64,000 nucleotides of DNA, from contig JAAOOA010000375.1 in assembly GCA_012861695.1 (NCBI GenBank), positions 248,001 through 312,000 of the forward strand, written 5' to 3'. Positions 57,511-64,000 of the stretch are shown piece by piece. The notes beneath the pieces are model-generated. The model saw only the letters and a list, made by a program, of their open reading frames with translations. It was not told the origin of the DNA and searched no databases. The translations under genes and the position numbers were made by a program. The stretch's first letter is position 1. Each line of letters opens with the position of its first letter. This DNA is from Trematomus loennbergii. Its lineage: Eukaryota > Chordata > Actinopteri > Perciformes > Nototheniidae.

Positions 57511-58718
57511 ATGGCGTCTTTGAGCCCTGGAGAGGAGGATATGGAAAGTGCATCTGAAGGAGATGGAGGATGGAATGAAGTAAGGAAAAAGACTTCAAGA
57601 AAGAAGATAGACATGTCAAGTGACAGTCTTAGTGAATCTGATTCGCAGAATGAATTGAAGAAAGTAAAGAAAAGGATTGAGAATGAAGAGTGGAAAGTGA
57701 TTGTGGAGTTTGGTGAGCAATCCGCAGCTAAGCTACATCCAGTGGCCCTGACTAAAGCGATTCACAAAGAAATTGGATCGATAAAGCAAGCAAGATTTCT
57801 GAGCAAAGGACGGATGTTGGTTGAAATGATGAATGCAAAACAACAGGAAAAGTTACTGAAAATGAAGACCCTGAATGAAGTTCGAATTAAATGCCATGTT
57901 CCTGGAGCAAATCGGAAAATACTTGGAGTTATCAGTGGAGTTCCGATAGAAATCGGCATAGAAGAACTCAAGAAAGAAATTAAAGGGGGAAAAGTGTCTG
58001 TAGTTAAGCGTCTTCCTACTAGGTATCAGGGTAAGATAGTGGATAGTTTGTCTGTTCTTCTTCAGTTTGAAGAAACAATTCAACAGAAGATAATGATCGG
58101 TTGCATGAGCTTTCCAGTAAGAGAATTCATCCCTAAACCTTGCGGTGCTTTAAATGCCAAAGGTTTGGGCATGTGGCAGACAAGTGCAAAGCAACTAAGC
58201 CCAGGTGTCCAACATGTGCGGGGGAACATGAATATGGTAGTTGTGCTGCAGGTGCTAAGGTGAAATGTTGTAACTGTGGTGGGGAACATAGTGCTGCGTA
58301 TCAGGGCTGCGAAGTGCAGAAAAAGGCCAAGGAGGTGCAGAGATACAAAGTGCAAAATAAAGTCTCATATTCTGAAGCAACAGAAAAGGTATCACTAAAC
58401 ATAGCTAGGAAATCCCAAGTAGCAGCAAGTATATTCTCTTCAAAAGATTTTCCCAAACTCCCACAGGCAAAGGAAAGCTCCACAAAGTGTTCACATAAGT
58501 GTGTGATAGGAGAGGATGCATTGATTGTTAATAAGTACAAATTTGTGGCCTTTATTGGAAAAGTGGTGAATGTTGCTTTGCAACAAACAAAAAAGAGGTC
58601 AAGACTGAAAACAATAGTGGAAGCAGCAGGTGCATTTTTGGGGATAAAGGATATAACGGTTGAAATGATACATGATATGCTAGCCCCCAATAATGATGAT
58701 TCACAGATTAGTGAGTAG
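57511..58718 (+). pseudogene. LINE L4 ORF1
   Basis: ATG 57511 (MASLSPGEED). Basic/serine N-terminus, RRM-like part (WKVIVEFGEQSA, KCHVPGANRK, GVISGVPIEIG), then one missing base near 58138 and a continuation in another frame. Three knuckles: CFKCQRFGHVADKC, CPTCAGEHEYGSC and CCNCGGEHSAAYQGC. It ends at TAG 58716-58718 after a conserved TIVEAAGAFLGIKDI tail. Only a single-base change separates it from an intact ORF1 of about 402 residues. RNA-binding protein of the element. Confidence 0.88.
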
Positions 58719-58722
58719 ATTG

Positions 58723-61700
58723 ATGGTTTTTCTCATTCTGCAGTGGAATGCTAGAAGCCTTATTGCAAATGGACAAGAATTCAAGACCTATATATATCAG
58801 TTAAAAGAAAAACCAGACGTTATTTGTATTCAAGAAACATGGCTGAAGATCATTTGGACTTCATTATTGGGGGATATAGTGCTATAAGACAAGATAGAAA
58901 TGATGGTCAGGGAGGGGGATGTGCAATCTTTATCAGAGAAATAATGTCTTATAGTAGGCTAACATTTAAGAACAGTCATGATTTAGAAATAGTGGGTGTA
59001 GAAGTTTGGATTAATAAAAGGAATATTAGTGTCCTGAATTTTTATAATCCATGTAATAAACTCAAAATAGAGGAATTAGACAGTCTTTGTCAAGGAAATG
59101 AAATAATATGGTGTGGTGATTTTAATGCACATAATACAATGTGGGGAGGGAGATCAACAGATTACAACGGACAGGTGGTGGAGGACTTAATGGAGGCAAA
59201 GGAATTAGTTTGTTTAAATAATGGGCAAGGTACAAGACTCAATTTTAGAGATGGAACAGAGTCTGCGATCGATCTAACTCTGGTAACAAGTGAATTAGCT
59301 TCTGGTAGCAGTTGGGAAGTATTGGCAAATAACAGTATTGGGAGTGATCATCTTCCGATTATAATCAAGTTTGATATAAGTAATGTGGTTGAGCTAGACG
59401 GTATCATGAGATGGACTTTTTCTAAAGCAAATTGGGAGATGTTTGCTAAATTGTGTGATAATGAATTTGATCAGATTGATATGGCAGGAAGTATTGATGA
59501 TATAAATGAGCAATTTACTTCAAATATAATTAAAAGCGCTAATCAATCTATTGGGAATAAAACTGGTAAACTTAGTAAATGTGTTAAGATGGTACCGTGG
59601 TGGAACAAAGAATGTAATGATGCAATCCGAAACAAAATCAGGCTGTTTGGAAAGCTAAGAAAGACACATTCATTACACAATTTATTAGAATATAAGAAGG
59701 CACAGGCTCAGGTAAGGAACATTGTTAAAAGAGCAAAAAGGGAGTGTTGGAGAGGATTCTGTTCAAGTATTGGGAGAACTACGCCATTAGATAAAGTATG
59801 GGGAATGATTAAGAAGATGAGGGGAATTAGACAGCAGAGTAACCTGCCAGTGTTAGAGATGGAGGGAAATTTGGTCCTATGGAGAAGGCAGAAATTCTAG
59901 CTACAAATTTTGTCAAAGTTCATTCTTCGGAAAATTTGACAGAAGAAGGTAAGATCAGGAGGCAGGAAGTGTTAGATGAGCATCCTAATGTATATGAAGA
60001 AAGACATTCGTCGCAGAGTGTTGTAAATGTACCTTTTTCTATTCAAGAGTTGAGAAGAGCATTAAGTAAGTGTAAAATGACTGCTCCTGGGAAAGATAAT
60101 GTATGTTATATAATGTTGACCAAATTAAGTGATTTGCATTAGGAAAGCTGTTGGAGATGTATAATAAGATTTGGGAGAAAGGGAAGCTGCCAATAATATG
60201 GAAAGAGTCTGTCATTATTCCTATTAGAAAACCTGGGAAAGATCCAACTAGTCCAGGCAGTTATAGACCTATAGCTCTGACATCGCACTTGTGTAAAGTT
60301 ATGGAAAGAATGATAACAGAAAGGCTGACATACTACGTTGAGAAAAATGAACTAATGACTCCTTATCAGAGTGGGTTTAGAAGAGGGCGGAGTACTTTAG
60401 ATCCACTGCTGTGCCTGGAATCTGAAGTTAGGAAAGCCCAAGCGAATAAGGAGTGTGTTGTAGCTGTATTCTTTGATGTGGAAAAAGCTTACGATATGAT
60501 GTGGAAGGAAGGATTATTAATAAAACTGGACATTATGGGTCTGGGAGGTAATGTATATAATTGGATTATGGATTTTTTGTTTGGCCGTGCCATCAGAGTC
60601 CGAGTTGGCAATTCTTATTCTCGAAGGCATGAAGTTGAAAATGGAACCCCACAGGGGAGTGTAATTAGTCCTCTTTTGTTTTCTATCATGATAAATGATA
60701 TATATACACAAGTAGGATCTGATATCGGTAAGTCACTTTTTGCAGATGATGGAGCTATTTGGAAAAGGGGCAGAAATGTAAATTATATTGTAGGTAAGAT
60801 TCAGGAAGCCATTACGGAAATTGAAAGCTGGTCTCTGACATGGGGGTTTAGATTGTCGGTGGAAAAAACTGAAACTTTATTTTTTACGAGGAAAAGGATA
60901 GGTGAGGAGGTTAGGTTAAAACTTTATGGACAAGAACTAAAGAAAGTGAAGACATTTACATTTCTGGGAATATGGTTGGACGAGAGAGTCACATGGAGTA
61001 CTCACATTGATAAAGTAGTAGATAAATGTAAAAGGGTTTTAAATGTTATGAGGTGCTTGGCAGGCACTAAGTGGGGGGCTGATAAAGCTGCTTTGAGGAA
61101 CGTATACACAGCCTTAATTAGATCAGCCATAGAATACGGACTAATAGTGTATGGTTCAGCTGCATACTCTTCTCTTCAAAATTAGATAGAGTCCAGGCAC
61201 AAGCACTAAGGATATGCTGTGGGGCAGTCAGATCTACACCAGTGTCGGCACTTCAGGTAGAGGTCGGAGAAATACCAATTTTTTGAGGAGAAAACAGTTA
61301 ATTGTTAATTACTGGGCAAATCTACAGGGCCATAAAGATACTCACCCTACTAAACAAACTGTAAAAACAAGTTGGGAAAGTAACAAAATGAAAAAAGAAA
61401 GTTTTTGTGTTTGTGTTTCGAGTTATGTAAGGAATTCAAAGTTAAAGAATGGAATATTAGTCCGACGGTGTTGTTATCAGCTGTTCCACCATGGTTGCTA
61501 CCTCAACCTATAGTAGATTTATCTTTATTGAAAAGGTTACATTCAATGAAAAACAAAATTAATGTACAGGCTTATGTGAATACTGTTCTACATGAACAAT
61601 ATGGGCAGTTTATACAAATATTTACTGATGGATCCAAAAATCCAGAAAATGGTCAAACTAGTTGTGCATTTGATGTTCCTGAATTAAAAGTAAAAGTGGG

Positions 61701-62463
61701 AAAGCGGACGAGTGATCACATCGCAGTATATACAGTAGAGATGATGGCTATCTCACTAGCACTTCAGTGGGTAGAGGAAATACAGCCAATGCGAGTGGTC
61801 ATTTGCTCTGACTCCAGTGCAGCTCTGGAGAGTATAAACAACTTCTCTTCAGAATGTCGACAGGATATTTTACATGAAATTTTACACATCATGTTTAGGT
61901 TAGTTCATCTGGGAATTGTTGTTCAATTTGTGTGGGTTCCAGCGCATGTGGGTATTAGAGGGAATGAGGTAGTGGATCAACTGGCAAAATGTGGTTTGAA
62001 AGCAAACCAGATTGATATTATGGTACCCATCAGTAGAGCAGAAGTCAAATCTGTTACAAAAGTTGTTATCAAGCAACAATGGCAAAAACTATGGGACAGT
62101 AACACCAAAGGAAGACATTTATACCAGATACAAACGGGAAGCACTTGGGGGAGTAGTAGAAGAGAACAGAGCATTAACAGCAGGATAAAAGTGGGTCACT
62201 CTGGATTAAACTCATCACTGCATCTGATTGGAAAACATCCAAATGGCAATGTGATGGTTGCCAACAACCAGAGACAATACATCATGTATTTTTTAGCTGC
62301 CCGGATTATAACAGACAAAGACTCATTCTGAAAACTGCACTGGAACAACTCAACATCAAGGACATGGATTTCAAGTCAATATATGAAAGTAAATCAAGAA
62401 ATGAAGCAAACAAGTTGATCTTCAAATTCCTCAAAAGCACTGGTCTGAGGACAAGGATTTAGT
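58723..62463 (+). pseudogene. LINE L4 ORF2 (endonuclease, RT, RNase H, zinc motif)
   Basis: ATG 58723, 4 bp after ORF1. Endonuclease 58740-59370 (LQWNARSL, QETWL, WCGDFNAHNTMW, DLTLV, SDHLPI). Frame changes near 58850 and 59870, and a break near 60135. RT 60151-61185 is intact over 344 codons (YRPIALTSHLCK, YQSGFRRGRST, FFDVEKAYD, NGTPQGSVISPLLF, catalytic LFADD at 60737-60751, FLGIWLD). Frame changes near 61185 and 61410, then RNase H (FTDGSKNPENG, VICSDSSAALES, WVPAHVGIRGNE). Frame change near 62245, after which CDGCQQ and HHVFFSC form the terminal zinc motif. Stop TAG 62461-62463. All catalytic motifs present; frame broken. Confidence 0.9.
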
Positions 62464-62848
62464 ATAAACATTTAATAAATCAACAGTAGGTGGCGATATA
62501 TGCTCCAAGTGGAAGCGATTCGCCATTAAAGAAAAGAAGAAGAAGAAAAGAGAGAAGAAGAAGAAGAAGAACCTGGATCCATGTGGCGTCTCGTCGCTAC
62601 GGTTCTCTCTCTCTGTGTTCCTGAGAAAGTGTGTGTGAGCTCCAGCACTACTGATCCATCATCTGTGTGTCTGGATAAACCTCCGAATGGACTCTGTGCT
62701 CTTTTTTCTGGAGCGTTTACCTCGGACTATAGGAGCTAGCTTAGCATGCTAGCTGGAAACACGTTAGCAACACTAGTCAGATTGAGAGTTTGATGGAGAG
62801 AGAAACGGTGTGTTTAACGGAGTCTGCAGGAAAGGTGATCTAGGAAAC

Positions 62849-63035
62849 ATGAGTAAAGTCCAAATGCTGCTGTCGTTGAAGAAGCAGCGACTCACTACTG
62901 AAGAGATATTTGCTCTGTTTGAACAAACAATAGCAGAACTCGAGGAGGAGCTGTCTCTTTCCAAAGAGGAGAACAAGAGACTCCAGAAACTACTGGACGC
63001 TGTTTTACAGCCTCAGCTTCGGATACACAGAGCAG
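62849..63035 (+). CDS. Zinc-finger gene C, exon 1 (rest outside window)
   Basis: MSKVQMLLSLKKQRLTTEE start at 62849, coiled coil identical to gene A's except for a silent-looking change (AGAACTC), end at 63035 with donor GTATGT. The upstream ATG at 62793 opens only 16 codons because one A is missing in the GCAGGAAAGG stretch, so the start at 62849 is preferred. Exon 2 would lie beyond 64000. Whether this gene is intact cannot be seen. Confidence 0.8.
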
Positions 63036-63109
63036 GTATGTTCCCTTTACTCCATTTAACACTTTAAACTCTTCAGTAACACACTTATCACATTAATAAC
63101 ACTTTAGAC

Positions 63110-64000
63110 CAGGGGTGTCAAACTCAAGGCCCGGGGGCCAAATCCGGCCCGCGACTTCATTTTATGTGGCCCCACAAGAGCTTGCAAAGAATATAATATG
63201 TTTATTATACGGTTACATGCTACTTTACAGAAGCACGTTGCCCATAAACGACATGTCCCACAATGCATCTCAAATGTGACTTTTTCTCAGAATTTGACTT
63301 TTTTTGTCCAAATATGCCTTTTTTCTTAGAATTAGCCTTTTTCTCATAAATAGATTTTTTTTTCAAAATGTCACAATCAATGTTTTTCCAGTGTTGTATC
63401 TTGTGATCAATAATTGTATGTCGACAACATAGGAGTAGATTTAACTGGTTTTACTTTGGTAACATGCTTCCGGGACTTCCTCGTGGGAACATGTACAACA
63501 GGCTCTTTTTAATACCAAGAGTGAGTTTGCCCCCTGCTGGACAAATGCAATAACATGTAATAATAACACAAGGTAAGATACCACATTTCCCCCCCTTTAA
63601 GCTAACAATACTTCCCGAAGGTGGGGGTATAACATACTCCCGTTACACAACATTTCGAGGTACTGGCATAAACCATTTCACTTTCAAAGATTAACATTCT
63701 AAACCTTTCCTTAAAGTGAGATCAGAGAACTATGCTGCTCTATTAATGGAACATCTCTTGATCTATTTAACAAAGTCTTTCAGGTATACAGGTGGCTGTC
63801 TCTCGCGCTCTGATCGTCTCACCACGGGTGTAGCAGGCAAGTCCGGCGGGACCGGAGTACACAGAACCACTGGCTCACTTGCAGGAGGTCCTTCTTGCTC
63901 GATTGTCACTGGAACCACAGTGTCTCTGTTGGAGTCCAGCACCGGCTCTAAGGGCACGGTGTCTGTTAATCTGGCTCTTACTTGATCCACATGCCGCTTC
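63110..64000. mobile_element. hAT MITE of gene C intron, entered by the same Gypsy element
   Basis: CAGGGGTGTCAAACTCAAGG at 63110. As in gene B, the Gypsy LTR starts directly after TTTTTCCAG (63392). The right end lies outside the window. Confidence 0.9.
63392..64000 (-). mobile_element. Gypsy element in gene C intron (left part)
   Basis: 194-bp LTR at 63392-63585, polypurine tract next to it, then the pol C-terminus on the minus strand (from 63763, RRSERERQPPVYLKDFV at the start of the + coordinates). Nearly identical to 40678-41281. It runs off the edge. Confidence 0.9.

Larger units (their letters stand above)
57450..62549 (+). mobile_element. I-group LINE, nearly full length, copy L4
   Basis: 5.1 kb, flanked by an identical 26-bp duplication (57424-57449 and 62550-62575; GAGAGAAG, GAA repeats, ACCTG). 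5' UTR of 61 bp, ORF1, ORF2, and a 3' end CAGTAGGTGGCGATATATGC ending in AAAGAAAAGAAGAAGAAGAAAA. Better preserved than L1 but with about seven frame changes. The clean duplication and low decay make it the youngest LINE here. It sits 273 bp upstream of gene C's presumed start codon (299 to the start used here). Confidence 0.92.

Overview
The window is vertebrate nuclear DNA, almost certainly from a teleost fish. The evidence is spliced C2H2 zinc-finger genes with GT/AG introns, an alpha-tubulin 5' gene fragment, a fish-type B30.2/SPRY exon, and a transposon mix typical of fish (Tc1, hAT, Harbinger-like MITEs, TTAA-target elements, a Crypton, I-group LINEs with RNase H, Ty3/Gypsy LTR elements). 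The species cannot be told. There are no bacterial genes, rRNA genes or CRISPR arrays. All alignments were made by eye.

The backbone is a tandem array of C2H2 zinc-finger genes, all on the + strand, interrupted by transposons. Z0 (2-838) is the 3' end of a gene that starts upstream. Gene A has exon 1 at about 20419-20605 and exon 2 at 25228-26339. Gene B has exon 1 at 40133-40319 and a broken exon 2 at 51120-52360. Gene C has exon 1 at 62849-63035 and runs off the right edge. Each gene joins a short coiled-coil exon to a large exon carrying an acidic, SUMO-motif-rich region and a string of near-identical fingers. The same intron phase, intron repeats and 3' flank show that A, B and C are paralogues made by segmental duplication. 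Each exon 1 lies just downstream of a LINE 3' end with a GAA-repeat tail.

Region by region: 1-3660 holds the Z0 3' end, a duplicated alpha-tubulin promoter and exon 1 that lost its start codon, and a decayed SPRY exon with its 3' UTR. 3661-9035 holds an inverted repeat copy and a minus-strand Gypsy-type element with a SCAN-like gag. 9042-14215 is a nest of DNA transposons whose core is a minus-strand Crypton tyrosine recombinase split by a MITE. 14217-20141 holds a nearly full-length LINE and a second LINE 3' end. 20150-28263 is gene A and its 3' flank. 29531-39010 holds a second alpha-tubulin promoter with an intact one-codon exon 1, an intron swollen by repeats and a large 23-bp minisatellite, a truncated tubulin exon 2 and an hAT BED-finger remnant. 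39530-57060 is gene B with its heavily invaded intron and 3' flank. 57117-62575 holds another nearly full-length LINE flanked by a target-site duplication. 62576-64000 is the start of gene C.

The window preserves filled and empty insertion sites side by side, so the order of events can be read: an hAT MITE was already in the ancestral zinc-finger intron; a Gypsy element entered that MITE in the B/C lineage; a LINE then landed directly upstream of gene C. Gene A is the only zinc-finger gene fully inside the window that could still be expressed, and its last finger is truncated.
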